From contig NZ_JAJVCN010000004.1 of NCBI RefSeq assembly GCF_021390435.2, forward strand, positions 186,001 to 250,000: 64,000 nucleotides of DNA. The letters run 5' to 3'. The DNA is from Kibdelosporangium philippinense (lineage in GTDB: Bacteria > Actinomycetota > Actinomycetes > Mycobacteriales > Pseudonocardiaceae). The notes beneath the pieces were generated by a model that saw only the letters and a program-made list of their open reading frames with translations, had not been told where the DNA came from and ran no database searches. Position 1 is the stretch's first letter. Each line of letters starts with the position of its first letter. Positions 8,340 to 16,820 of the stretch are shown in pieces. Made by a program: the position numbers and the translations under genes.

Positions 8340-9463
8340 CCACCAGGCGCGGGCTCCGCCTGCGAGTCCGCATCACGCTGCTGGCCACTGGCCTGGCCGC
8401 AGCGGTCAGCGTGATGTTGTTGTGGCTTGGCTGGTTGCTCGCCGGAGACGTGGTGGGCTCGGTGCCGACACTGCCTGGGGACACACCCGTCGTGGTGAAC
8501 GGCAGGCAGATCGACGCGTCCGAGCTCGCCAAGATCATGCAGAACGACGTCCGTGAACGCATTCTGGTCTTCGGCGGCATCGCCTTCGCTGCTGTGGTCG
8601 CTGCCGCTGCCCTCCTTTCCTGGACCCTGACGGGCCGCATCCTCCGACCGTTGCGGGAGGTCACCATGACCGCCCGCCGACTGTCGGCCGAGTCGCTCAG
8701 CTCGCGCATCGCCTACGACGGTCCCCGCGATGAGCTCGCTGAGCTGGCCGACACCTTTGACGCCATGCTCGCCCGCCTGCAGGCGGCGTTCGAGTCACAG
8801 CGCCGGTTCGTGGCCAACGCGAGCCACGAACTGCGCACGCCCCTGTCGGTGATTCGCACCGAACTGGACGTCACCCTCGCCGATCCCGACGCGGACGTCG
8901 CCGAACTGCGCCGGATGGCTGGCGTGGTGCGCGCCGCGACCCTCCGGTCAGGTCAGCTCGTGGACGCCCTGCTTCTGCTCGCCCGCACCGACGGCATGGG
9001 CTTGGGCGTCCGCGAACCAGTCGACTTGGCCAGTACGGTGGCCACCGCCTGGCATGGTGTCCGCGCCGAAGCCGAACCCCGCGGCATCACCCCGACATTT
9101 CATGCCGCGCCGGCACCGGCCATCGGCGACCCGGCCTTGCTTGAACGTGTCGCTGGCAACCTCCTTGAAAACGCCGTCCGTCACAACGTGGACGGTGGAT
9201 GGATAGATGTACGCACATCAGCGAACCCGGAATGGGCGACGCTGCGCGTGAGCTCTTCCGGCCCGCACATCGATGCCACCCGCGTCGGTGAACTCTTCGA
9301 GCCGTTCCGTCGCGGCGGCGTCGATCGCACAGCCCAGTCCGGCACCGGATTGGGCCTGTCGATCGTGCGAGCCGTCGTGATTGCCCACCACGGCCAGGTC
9401 AGTGCCTACCCTGTGCCCGAGGGCGGCCTGTCGGTGGAAGTCCACCTCCCAGCCAAGCTCTGA
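8336..9463 (+). CDS. Membrane sensor histidine kinase
   Basis: A 375-residue kinase paired with the preceding regulator. Two membrane segments at about residues 10-38 and 80-103 flank a short extracytoplasmic loop. A HAMP linker follows (LTGRILRPLREV), then the dimerisation and phosphorylation motif ANASHELRTPLSV with the phosphoacceptor histidine, then the ATPase domain with N-box LLENAVRHN and G2 box SGTGLGLSIV. The G1 region reads SSSGPHID, without the usual leading Asp of DxGxG; this variant is common in this actinobacterial subgroup, so activity is not excluded. GTG 8336 overlaps the regulator's stop. The small sensor loop gives no clue to the signal. Confidence 0.92.
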   Translation: MTTRRGLRLRVRITLLATGLAAAVSVMLLWLGWLLAGDVVGSVPTLPGDTPVVVNGRQIDASELAKIMQNDVRERILVFGGIAFAAVVAAAALLSWTLTGRILRPLREVTMTARRLSAESLSSRIAYDGPRDELAELADTFDAMLARLQAAFESQRRFVANASHELRTPLSVIRTELDVTLADPDADVAELRRMAGVVRAATLRSGQLVDALLLLARTDGMGLGVREPVDLASTVATAWHGVRAEAEPRGITPTFHAAPAPAIGDPALLERVAGNLLENAVRHNVDGGWIDVRTSANPEWATLRVSSSGPHIDATRVGELFEPFRRGGVDRTAQSGTGLGLSIVRAVVIAHHGQVSAYPVPEGGLSVEVHLPAKL

Positions 9464-9596
9464 TCGTCCTTGGCCACGCGAGACGACAGGGGCGGTCGTC
9501 GCTCACGGGTGTCCTATGCGGACTTGGACGTCACCACATCCGGATAGTGGTCCGCATGTGCGACTCCTTTCTCTCAAGGTGACGGGGAAGCGCCGG

Positions 9597-9962
9597 CTAC
9601 TCCCAGATCTGGATCGCCTTCACCACGAACGGCGCGTCGGGGACGAACGTGCCGCCCTTGGGATACGTGGTGAACTCCGCCTCGGTCGAGCAGGTTTCCC
9701 CTTGGTAGACAGTGACATCCTTGGTCATGCGATTGGCGACCGACTTGGCGACAACGCCGCCGAGCGAGACGCACTCGCCGGGATTGGCGGTCTCCAGATT
9801 GTGTCTGACCGCGTTACCCGCGTAGTTTTCCTTTGGCCAGGCGCAAAACTCGCCACGATCGCACTTCGGCACGGTGTCCGCGGCTGACGCGGGCGAGGCC
9901 GAGAAGGCGGTGCCCATGACGAGCAAGCTAGTGAAAACGGCGCGCTGAACAAGCTTTGACAT
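9597..9962 (-). CDS. Secreted peptidase inhibitor family I36-like protein
   Basis: A 121-residue exported protein. The first ~27 residues are a Sec signal peptide (MSKLVQRAVFTSLLVMGTAF then SASPASA). The mature part holds CDRGEFCAWPKENYAG, the fingerprint of Streptomyces-type I36 (SMPI-like, crystallin-fold) inhibitors of metalloproteinases, and has four cysteines in all. ATG 9962 is chosen because GAGGGG sits eight bases upstream and the signal peptide starts there. The gene stands alone between a kinase gene on the other strand and the DUF72 gene. It probably acts outside the cell; many family members are annotated only by similarity. Confidence 0.75.
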   Translation of the reverse strand: MSKLVQRAVFTSLLVMGTAFSASPASAADTVPKCDRGEFCAWPKENYAGNAVRHNLETANPGECVSLGGVVAKSVANRMTKDVTVYQGETCSTEAEFTTYPKGGTFVPDAPFVVKAIQIWE

Positions 9963-10059
9963 TGTGTGATCCCCTCGATCTTGCGGCCAGCGATTGGCCG
10001 CGCCCTTCGAGATTCGCGCGTTTGGGCTTCGCTGTCCGCTGATTTCGGGATTAGTCACC

Positions 10060-10866
10060 CTATCGTGTGTTGGGGAGGCGCTTTCGTAACGCTATGGCGT
10101 CGCCCGGCGCCTTCACTTTGATGTCGTTGTCAAAGTAGACATACGTGTCGGTGTTCCACTGCCGGATCCTGTTGGCCCACAGGTCAAGCGCTTCGTCGCT
10201 GTATCCGCTTGCGTAGAGCTCGACGTCACCATGCAGCCGGATGTAGACGAAATCTGTTGTGACGTCATCGAAGTACGGGAACTTGCCTGCGGTATCGGCG
10301 ACGACCATGGCAATGTCGTTGCCTCGCAACAGCTTCGCGAACGATGGATCGGCGAAGCTCGGATGTCGGACCTCCACGGCGTGCCGGATGGGACGGTCGT
10401 CCGACACTTCGGTCCACGAGCGACCATCCAACCGGGAGTCATGGCCCTCGGCCAGCGAGGCGGCTGAGTAGGTTGATCGCGGCAGCAGTGCGAAGAACTG
10501 GCTGAACAGGCCTTCGTCGAAGGGGAAGCTCGCGGGGAACTGCCAGAGCACAGGGCCGAGTTTGTGCTCAAGGGCCAGCACGCCGGACGCGAAGAAGTTG
10601 GCGAGCGGTGTCTCGACGTCCTTGAGACGCTTCATATGTGTGATGAACCGGCCGCCCTTCACCGCGAACACGAAGTCGTCCGGCGTCTCGGCGGACCACC
10701 GCTGGTAACTGGTTGGCCGTTGCAGCGAATAGAAAGAACCGTTGATCTCCACGGAGTCGACCTGCCGGGAGATGTACTCCAGCTCCCGCCGGTGTGGTAG
10801 CCCTTTCGGGTAGAACACGCCACGCCACGGCGGGTACAGCCAGCCCGAAGTCCCGATCCGGATCAC
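10060..10866 (-). CDS. DUF72 (YecE-like) family protein
   Basis: A 268-residue TIM-barrel-type protein beginning MIRIGTSGWLYPPWRGVFYP, the hallmark start of DUF72. Other family signatures are VDSVEINGSFYSL, FVFAVKGGRFITHMKRL, GPVLWQFPASF, AVEVRHPSF and YIRLHGDVELY, where most members read YxRLHG. The biochemical role of the family is not established; genetic links to DNA repair or sugar metabolism have been suggested for relatives. The gene lies 26 bases downstream of the broken metallohydrolase gene on the same strand, so both could come from one transcript. Nothing appears truncated. Confidence 0.88.
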   Translation of the reverse strand: MIRIGTSGWLYPPWRGVFYPKGLPHRRELEYISRQVDSVEINGSFYSLQRPTSYQRWSAETPDDFVFAVKGGRFITHMKRLKDVETPLANFFASGVLALEHKLGPVLWQFPASFPFDEGLFSQFFALLPRSTYSAASLAEGHDSRLDGRSWTEVSDDRPIRHAVEVRHPSFADPSFAKLLRGNDIAMVVADTAGKFPYFDDVTTDFVYIRLHGDVELYASGYSDEALDLWANRIRQWNTDTYVYFDNDIKVKAPGDAIALRKRLPNTR

Positions 10867-10892
10867 GAGTCAGGTGTACCCGCCAGGACTGG

Positions 10893-12429
10893 TCACCACA
10901 CGTCGACGAACACCGGGTTCGTGTAGCACCACAGATCCTTGAAGGGATCGGAGTCGCCGATGACGTCGGAAACCGGTTCGATGCCGCCGGCGGAGTGGCG
11001 ATTGCCGTCTGTGCCACGGACTCGCGCATGGAAAGGCGCGCGGACGTCGCGGAACGTGTGCTGGAACAAAACGGTGTGCCTGGGCCACGAGCGAGGCGAG
11101 AAAGATTGCGCTACGATGGTCGAGGGGGCGGAAAAACATCCGGTGAAGCGGTTCCAGTGACATGGCCTTGAATCAGGTCGAGACGACGTAGCTTGGGGAT
11201 CGAGCCGCTTCCGTTGGGGCGATAAGCCAACCGGGCCGCGATGACGACAGTGACCGACGAACCTCGGCGAACCCGGATGCGCTCGCCGTATGTGGCGACC
11301 TGGCCGTCGCCATAGGCAGCGAATTCAAGGTTGTCGACGAGGCCACCGTGGGTCACCCAGATCCGGCCGGCGCGTAGGGCGGACGCGACGGCGGAGTGGG
11401 TACGAGCGGTGGTGCCGACGTAGGTCCGGCTGAACTCGCCGGGGTGGAAGTCGGCGTAGGGCGCGAGTGGTTGTGGCACACCGGAATGGATCGGGTCCGG
11501 ATACTTCCCGACCTTGTCGTAGTAGTCGCCGGGCACGGCTGGCCGGGTCAACACGTCACCCCTGTTGTAGTGGGAGTCGGAGTTGCTCGTGATCCAGAAA
11601 CCCTTGCCCTCAGCCAGAAGGGAGTCCCATACGCCACCTAGTTTCGCGGTCATCCAGTCGAACCCGCCGTACGTAAGGTAGGCCTCGGCCGGGTATCCGG
11701 GCCACGAATCAGCACCGGGGTTGTTGACGTAACCGCCGCGCGCGCCGCCATTCCCGTTCGGCTTGGGGAAACCGTCGGCCTGCGCGCCGGGCGCGCCTTC
11801 CATTCCGATGACGAGGCCGGCGTCACGCATGGTGCGTAGCTCGTGCGGGGCCACACGGCCGTTACGGCTGGGATGGTTCACGACGACGATCGGGTCGCGC
11901 GTGTTCTGCCGCAGCCAACGAACGGCCGCAAGCGCTTTTGCCTCATTCTCGGGAGACCCGGCCTCGAATTGGTCAGGCGAGAGTCGTGGTCACGCTCGAA
12001 CCTGCGTAGCAACGTGGCTTCGTCGTGCCCTGGGGTAAAGAAGACAGTGGCGTGCTCGGCACCGGGCACATTCCACTCGATTCCTTGCCACAGCAGGACG
12101 TCGCGATGCTTGCGACGGGCTGCCCGGACGTCCACATTGGTGGCCTCGACCGAGGACTTCTCGTGCGCCGGATACCCGTGGTCGGTGATCACCAACCAGT
12201 CGGCACCGTGTAGGCGGGCACCCGCCACCACGTTGTCGACGGTGTACATCGCGTCATACGAGTACTGCGTATGCGTGTGGTGATCGCCGACGAGCCAACG
12301 GTACCGGTTGCGGCCGAGCAGCCGCCCAAGCTCGGTGGTGATGTCGGCGGAAACCGGTGGCGCGGCGCCCAAGGAGGCGCCCGCGACAGCCGCGCCCAGG
12401 GTGAGAAATCGTCTTCGGGAGGAGCTCAT
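10893..12429 (-). pseudogene. Tat-exported CehA/McbA-type PHP metallohydrolase, broken by two frameshifts
   Basis: Three consecutive reading frames together spell one protein of about 510 residues. The first (from ATG 12429) has a Tat signal (SSSRRRFLTLGAAVAGA), the PHP metal motif GDHHTHTQYS and ITDHG. Around 11985 the frame must shift by one base to continue with RLSPDQFEAGSPENEAKAL. Around 11132-11136, at a run of five A (T on the coding strand), a second shift restores SAPSTIVAQSF and a C-terminus ending DLWCYTNPVFVDVW with TGA at 10893-10895. Each shift is repaired by adding one base, and no stop interrupts the three segments. This fits either recent decay or two sequencing indels. The intact family consists of exported metal-dependent phosphoesterase-like hydrolases. 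Confidence 0.78.
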
Positions 12430-13014
12430 GGGCCGGACGCTATGTGTCCAACACGGCCATTAGATGACCAGCAGATGACCCCTGACAGAGGAGGCGCATG
12501 TCGCCGGTCGATTCGTCATTGCCGATCTACGAGCGAACCAGGTCGTTTGCCATATCGACGTGGATGCACCGCGAGAAGGATACGGCGTGTCCGTGAGGAT
12601 CCGAAAGTGTGCTCCGCGATCCGTCGAGGGAGCTGAAATCGTTCTGGGGCGTCTTGGTGGGCACTGATGGGTGTCAAACGTGGTGTCGGGAAAGGAGCGT
12701 CATTGACTCGGTGCTGCTCGCCGTCGGGCGTTCTACGAAGGCTTTGTTCAGCATCTGAAGGCATCGACTCTGGCACCGCCAAAGGTTCGTTCGGAGTCTC
12801 CGAGCGAGTCGACTGCAGTGATCGAGCAGGCCTGGCGTCGTCCGCTTTGTCCTCATAGGACGATGCGGAGCGGGTCGACGATACGCCGGTTGATGTCGCC
12901 GACGGTTCTCCTTGGAGCTGAAGGACTTGAGCCCCAACGCTTGTTCCGCAGGAGACAGAGCACTATGAGCCAACAGCGAGCAGCGGCGTCGGTTGAATCT
13001 ACTGGCGCAAACAC
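12430..13014. other. Gene-poor intergenic stretch
   Basis: No convincing gene is seen over about 585 bases. The best small candidate on the plus strand is a 32-residue frame at 12498-12596 with AGAGGAGG six bases before its ATG, but its product resembles nothing I know. On the minus strand an 88-residue frame at 12516-12782 has poor composition and no recognisable motif. The stretch may contain decayed coding sequence. It separates the metallohydrolase promoter region from the end of the beta-oxidation operon. Confidence 0.5.
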
Positions 13015-13044
13015 AAGTGGCCCCTGACAAGGCAGGGGCCACTT
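13015..13044 (-). terminator. Hairpin terminator of the beta-oxidation operon
   Basis: A perfect 12-bp stem (AAGTGGCCCCTG with its complement) and a six-base loop lie 15 bases beyond the stop of the minus-strand hydratase/dehydrogenase gene. On the transcribed strand it is followed by GTGTTTG rather than a full T-run, which is usual for actinobacterial terminators. Confidence 0.7.
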
Positions 13045-13059
13045 GAGGAAAAGGAGGGA

Positions 13060-15135
13060 CTATCGGGGAACGCTCGCCACACCCGGTTCGAGGAACCGCT
13101 TGCCTGTGACGCGCTCGGACACACCCGAGCGGTCGAGGTATGGCGTGATGCCGCCGAGCCAGAACGGCCAGCCCGCGCCGAGGATCAGGCACAGGTCGAT
13201 GTCCTGTGCCTCGGCCACGACGCCTTCGTCCAGCATGCGGCGGACCTCGTCGGCCAATGCGGCCAGCGTGCGGTCGAGCAACTGCTCGGAGGTGGAGGGC
13301 GAGTCGCCTGTCTGCCAGAGCGCCGCGACCTCAGGGTCGAGCGTCTGGTTGCCCTGCGCGTCCCATTGCCACACCGCGGTCTTGCCCGCTTCGACGAAGC
13401 GCTTCATGTTCTCGCTGACGCCGAAACGGTCAGGGAACGCGTTGTGCATGACCTCTGCGACATGCAGGCCAACGGCCGGGCCCACCAGTTGCAGCAGGAT
13501 CATCGGCGTCATCGGCAGGCCGAGCGGGTCGAGCGCGTGGTCGGCCACGTCGAACGGCGTGCCTTCGTCCAGTGCCGCGGTGATCTCGCCGAGGAACCGG
13601 GTGAGCAGGCGGTTGACCACGAACGCGGGTGCGTCCTTGACCAGCACCGACGACTTCTTCAGCTCCTTGCCCACCTTGAACGCGGTGGCCAGGGTCGCGT
13701 CGTCGGTCTTGTCGGCGCGGATGATCTCCAGCAGCGGCATGACCGCGACCGGGTTGAAGAAGTGGAAGCCCACGACTCGCTCCGGGTGCCGCAGCTTGGC
13801 GGCCATGTCCGTAATGGACAGTGAGGAGGTGTTGGTCGCCAGCACGCACTCGGCCGAGACGTGCTCTTCGACCTCGGCGAAGACCTGCTGCTTGACTTCC
13901 AGGTTCTCGAAAACCGCCTCGATCACGAAGTCCGCGTCGGCGAAGGCCGCTTTGTCCAGCGCGCCGGACACCAGTGCCTTCAAGCGGTTCGCTTCGTCGG
14001 GGGAGATCCGCTTCTTGCCTGCGAGTTTGTCGACCTCGGTGTGCACGTAGCCGACGCCCTTGTCCACGCGTGCCTGGTCGATGTCCGTCAGCACAACCGG
14101 AACATGCAGCCGGCGGGCGAACAACAAGGCCATCTGCGAGGCCATCAGGCCTGCGCCGACGATGCCCACCTTGGTGACCGGACGGGCCAGCGACTTGTCC
14201 GGCGCACCCGCTGGGCGCCGGGCGCGCTTCTGCACGAGGTTGAATGAGTAGAGGCCTGCGCGCAGCTCGTCGCTCATCACGACATCGGCCAGCGCCTCGG
14301 TCTCGGCCGCGTAGCCACGATCCAAGTCGTTGTGCCGGGCCAACTCCAGCAGTTCCACTGCCTTGTTCGGGCCGGGTGCGGCGCCGTGCGTCTTGCCCTC
14401 GACGATCGCGCGGGCGCGGGCAATTGCCGCGTCCCATGCCTCGCCGCGGTCGATTTCCGCGCGCTGCACAGTGGTCTTGCCGTTGACCACGTCCGCAAGC
14501 CACGTCAGTGACTGCTCGATGTAGTCCGGCGAGTCCAGCAGGACGTCGGCGATGCCAAGCTCGAACGCCTGCTTGGGCTTGAGCATCTTGTTCTGGTTCA
14601 ACGCGTTCTCGATGATCACGGTCACCGCGCGGTCCGCGCCGATCAGGTTCGGCAGCAGCTGCGTACCGCCCCAGCCCGGAAACAGGCCGAGGAAACACTC
14701 CGGCAGCGCGATCGCGGCCACGTTCGACGCGATCGTCCGGTAGTGGCAGGACAAAGCCAGTTCGAGCCCGCCACCCATGACCGCGCCGTTGATGAACGCG
14801 AACGTGGGCACCTTCGAGTCGGTGAACTTGCGGAACACGTCGTGTCCCTGCTGGCCGATGGCCAACGCGGTGGCGTGGTCGGTGACCTGGCCAACGCCGG
14901 TCAGGTCCGCGCCGACAGCGAAGATGAACGGCTTGCCGGTGACCGCGATGGCCGCGGGGTCGGCCTGCACGGCCGCGTCGAACGCGGCACTGAGGCTGTT
15001 GAGCCCCTCCTGGCCGAAGGTGTTCGGCTTGGTGTGGTCGAAGCCGTTGTCCAAAGTGATCAGTGCGACCGGCTTGGCGAGGCCGGGTACCCGGATCGTC
15101 CTGGTGAACGCGTGGGTCACAACTTCGTCAGTCAC
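13060..15135 (-). CDS. Multifunctional enoyl-CoA hydratase / 3-hydroxyacyl-CoA dehydrogenase
   Basis: A 691-residue beta-oxidation alpha-subunit-type enzyme. The N-terminal crotonase half (about residues 1-290) has the oxyanion-hole region INGAVMGGGLELALSCHYR and PECFLGLFPGWGGTQLLP. The C-terminal half starts with the NAD-binding motif VGIVGAGLMASQMA and continues with ATNTSSLSI, GFHFFNPVAVMPLLEII and DAPAFVVNRLL, where the catalytic His and Asn lie. It hydrates 2-enoyl-CoA and oxidises the 3-hydroxyacyl-CoA. GTG 15135 is chosen because it overlaps the thiolase stop by four bases; a longer frame to 15312 would run inside the thiolase gene. With that thiolase it forms a trifunctional-type complex. 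Confidence 0.94.
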   Translation of the reverse strand: MTDEVVTHAFTRTIRVPGLAKPVALITLDNGFDHTKPNTFGQEGLNSLSAAFDAAVQADPAAIAVTGKPFIFAVGADLTGVGQVTDHATALAIGQQGHDVFRKFTDSKVPTFAFINGAVMGGGLELALSCHYRTIASNVAAIALPECFLGLFPGWGGTQLLPNLIGADRAVTVIIENALNQNKMLKPKQAFELGIADVLLDSPDYIEQSLTWLADVVNGKTTVQRAEIDRGEAWDAAIARARAIVEGKTHGAAPGPNKAVELLELARHNDLDRGYAAETEALADVVMSDELRAGLYSFNLVQKRARRPAGAPDKSLARPVTKVGIVGAGLMASQMALLFARRLHVPVVLTDIDQARVDKGVGYVHTEVDKLAGKKRISPDEANRLKALVSGALDKAAFADADFVIEAVFENLEVKQQVFAEVEEHVSAECVLATNTSSLSITDMAAKLRHPERVVGFHFFNPVAVMPLLEIIRADKTDDATLATAFKVGKELKKSSVLVKDAPAFVVNRLLTRFLGEITAALDEGTPFDVADHALDPLGLPMTPMILLQLVGPAVGLHVAEVMHNAFPDRFGVSENMKRFVEAGKTAVWQWDAQGNQTLDPEVAALWQTGDSPSTSEQLLDRTLAALADEVRRMLDEGVVAEAQDIDLCLILGAGWPFWLGGITPYLDRSGVSERVTGKRFLEPGVASVPR

Positions 15136-16355
15136 TTGCCGCTCCAGTGTGGGTTCTCCCAGATCACGGTGCCGCCCATGCCGATACCGATACACATCGT
15201 GGTGATGCCGTAGCGCACCTCGGGGTGCTCGGCGAACTGGTGCGACAGTTGCGTCATCAGCCGCACGCCGGACGAGGCGAGCGGGTGACCGGTGGCGATC
15301 GCGCCACCCCACTTGTTCACGCGTGGGTCGTCGTCGGCGATGCCGAAGTGGTCGAGGAACGCAAGCACCTGCACGGCGAATGCCTCGTTGACCTCGAAAA
15401 GGCCGATGTCCTCGATGCTCAGCCCTGCCCGCTTGAGTGCCTTCTCGGTCGCGGGCACCGGGCCCACACCCATCACCTCGGGCTCGACACCCGCGAAGGC
15501 GTAGCCCACGAGCCTCATGCCGATCGGCAGACCCAGCTCGCGAGCGGTCTCCTCGTCGGCCAGCAGTGCGCCGGTCGCACCGTCGTTCAAACCAGCCGCG
15601 TTACCCGCGGTCACCCGGCCGTGCGGGCGGAACGGCGTCTTGAGCTCCGCCAGGGTTTCGACTGTGGTGCCTGGCCGTGGCGGCTCGTCCTCGGTTGCCA
15701 GACCCCAGCCAAGCTCGGCGGAACGGGTCGCGACGGGCACGAACTCAGGACCGATCTTGCCGGTCTTCACGGCCTCGGCGTACTTCTCCTGCGACGCAGC
15801 GGCGAACTTGTCCGCGCGCTCCTTGGTCAGGTGCGGGAACCGGTCGTGCAGGTTCTCCGCCGTCTGACCCATCACAAGCGCGGACGGGTCAACGATCTTG
15901 TCGGACAGGAACCGTGGGTTCGGGTCGACGCCCTCACCCATCGGGTGACGCCCCATGTGCTCGACACCGCCCGCGATGGCGATGTCGTACGCGCCGAAGG
16001 CGATACCGCTCGCGGTGGTGGTCACGGCGGTCATGGCGCCCGCACACATCCGGTCGATCGCGAAGCCCGGCACCGACTTCGGCAGCCCGGCCAGCAGCGC
16101 GGCGGTCCGGCCGATGGTCAGGCCCTGGTCGCCGATCTGGGTGGTCGCGGCGATCGCGACCTCGTCGACGCGCTCCGGCGGCAGCTGGGGGTGCCTGCGC
16201 AGCAGTTCGCGGATGACCTTGACGACCAAGTCGTCCGCGCGAGTCTCGGCGTAGATGCCCTTCTTGCCTGCCTTGCCGAACGGCGTGCGAACGCCGTCGA
16301 CGAAGACGACGTTGCGAAGGGCTCGCGCAGCACTTGTAGGTGCTGGTGCGGCCAC
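15132..16355 (-). CDS. Acetyl-CoA acetyltransferase (beta-oxidation thiolase)
   Basis: A 407-residue thiolase that cleaves 3-ketoacyl-CoA to acetyl-CoA and a shortened acyl-CoA. The nucleophile is Cys104 in IDRMCAGAMTA. The later NEAFAVQ, GGAIATGHPLASSG and TMCIGIGMGG motifs supply the Asn, His and second Cys of the active site. GTG 16355 follows a good GGGAGGA site. The first gene of the operon, it overlaps the hydratase/dehydrogenase start by four bases, giving equal synthesis of the two subunits. Two palindromes upstream (16381-16440) suggest control by a fatty-acid-responsive repressor that is not encoded nearby. Confidence 0.94.
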   Translation of the reverse strand: MAAPAPTSAARALRNVVFVDGVRTPFGKAGKKGIYAETRADDLVVKVIRELLRRHPQLPPERVDEVAIAATTQIGDQGLTIGRTAALLAGLPKSVPGFAIDRMCAGAMTAVTTTASGIAFGAYDIAIAGGVEHMGRHPMGEGVDPNPRFLSDKIVDPSALVMGQTAENLHDRFPHLTKERADKFAAASQEKYAEAVKTGKIGPEFVPVATRSAELGWGLATEDEPPRPGTTVETLAELKTPFRPHGRVTAGNAAGLNDGATGALLADEETARELGLPIGMRLVGYAFAGVEPEVMGVGPVPATEKALKRAGLSIEDIGLFEVNEAFAVQVLAFLDHFGIADDDPRVNKWGGAIATGHPLASSGVRLMTQLSHQFAEHPEVRYGITTMCIGIGMGGTVIWENPHWSGK

Positions 16356-16380
16356 GGCAAGTCCTCCCTCGTGTCTCTGG

Positions 16381-16440
16381 GTTACCCGCCGGTAGGGGCG
16401 GCCGTGACGTCAACTCTAGCCCTTGTTACCCGCCGGTAAC
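16381..16440 (-). promoter_or_regulatory. Paired operator palindromes and promoter of the beta-oxidation operon
   Basis: Two copies of GTTACC-CGCC-GGTA occur at 16381-16396 and 16425-16440, exactly 44 bases apart (about four helical turns). The second is a full GTTACC/GGTAAC palindrome, the first has a decayed last half (GGTAGG). Between them, on the minus strand, TAGAGT (16413-16418) is a plausible -10 box, which would place one operator over the upstream promoter region and the other near the transcription start. This is the arrangement expected for a repressor of fatty-acid degradation; the regulator's identity is not known. Confidence 0.6.
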
Positions 16441-16820
16441 TACAGTGGTCCCTCTGTCGTGTGTGTCACGTCCGCCGTCAAGCCCCTCATGCGAATTCGG
16501 CCCGACTTGTCCACAGCACGCAGTTGTCCACAGCGAAGGCATCGCCGTACTTCCGAGCCCTCTCGCCATTCCCATAGCCTGAAATTAGGGGTCCCCCTCG
16601 CAGGCGGGGAGGGGTGTGAGTGGGACTGGGAGCGATTCCAGCGGGTTGGGGTGGACGTGGTTTGGCAGGAGGAGCCGAGGGTGCCTGCGGTGTGGCGTGG
16701 GCTGAGTTGGCGCGTGCGCGCGACGGCTTCATGACAGTGCGCAGGGCTGCTTGGTAGAAGGTCGCGCCGGGCGGCCGATGTAGGCGGAGTTGGGCAGGGC
16801 TGCTGGCTGGCAGCCTGCCG
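16441..16820. other. Noncoding stretch with two DnaA-box-like sequences
   Basis: About 380 bases without a gene. TTGTCCACA, the actinobacterial DnaA-box consensus, occurs twice in the same orientation at 16507-16515 and 16524-16532, 17 bases apart. The remainder is G-rich on the plus strand without clear hairpins or frames. There is no cluster of further boxes, dnaA or dnaN nearby, so this is not the chromosomal origin; it might titrate DnaA or be a chance pair. Confidence 0.4.

Noticed and set aside
12498..12596. Plus-strand 32-residue frame with a good ribosome-binding-like site
   Set aside because: Very short, resembles nothing known and has no supporting context; could be chance.
12516..12782. 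Minus-strand 88-residue frame in the gene-poor stretch
   Set aside because: No ribosome-binding site, no motif and a composition like noncoding sequence.
16507..16532. Chromosomal replication origin
   Set aside because: Only two DnaA boxes, no A/T-rich unwinding region and no dnaA, dnaN or gyrase genes nearby.
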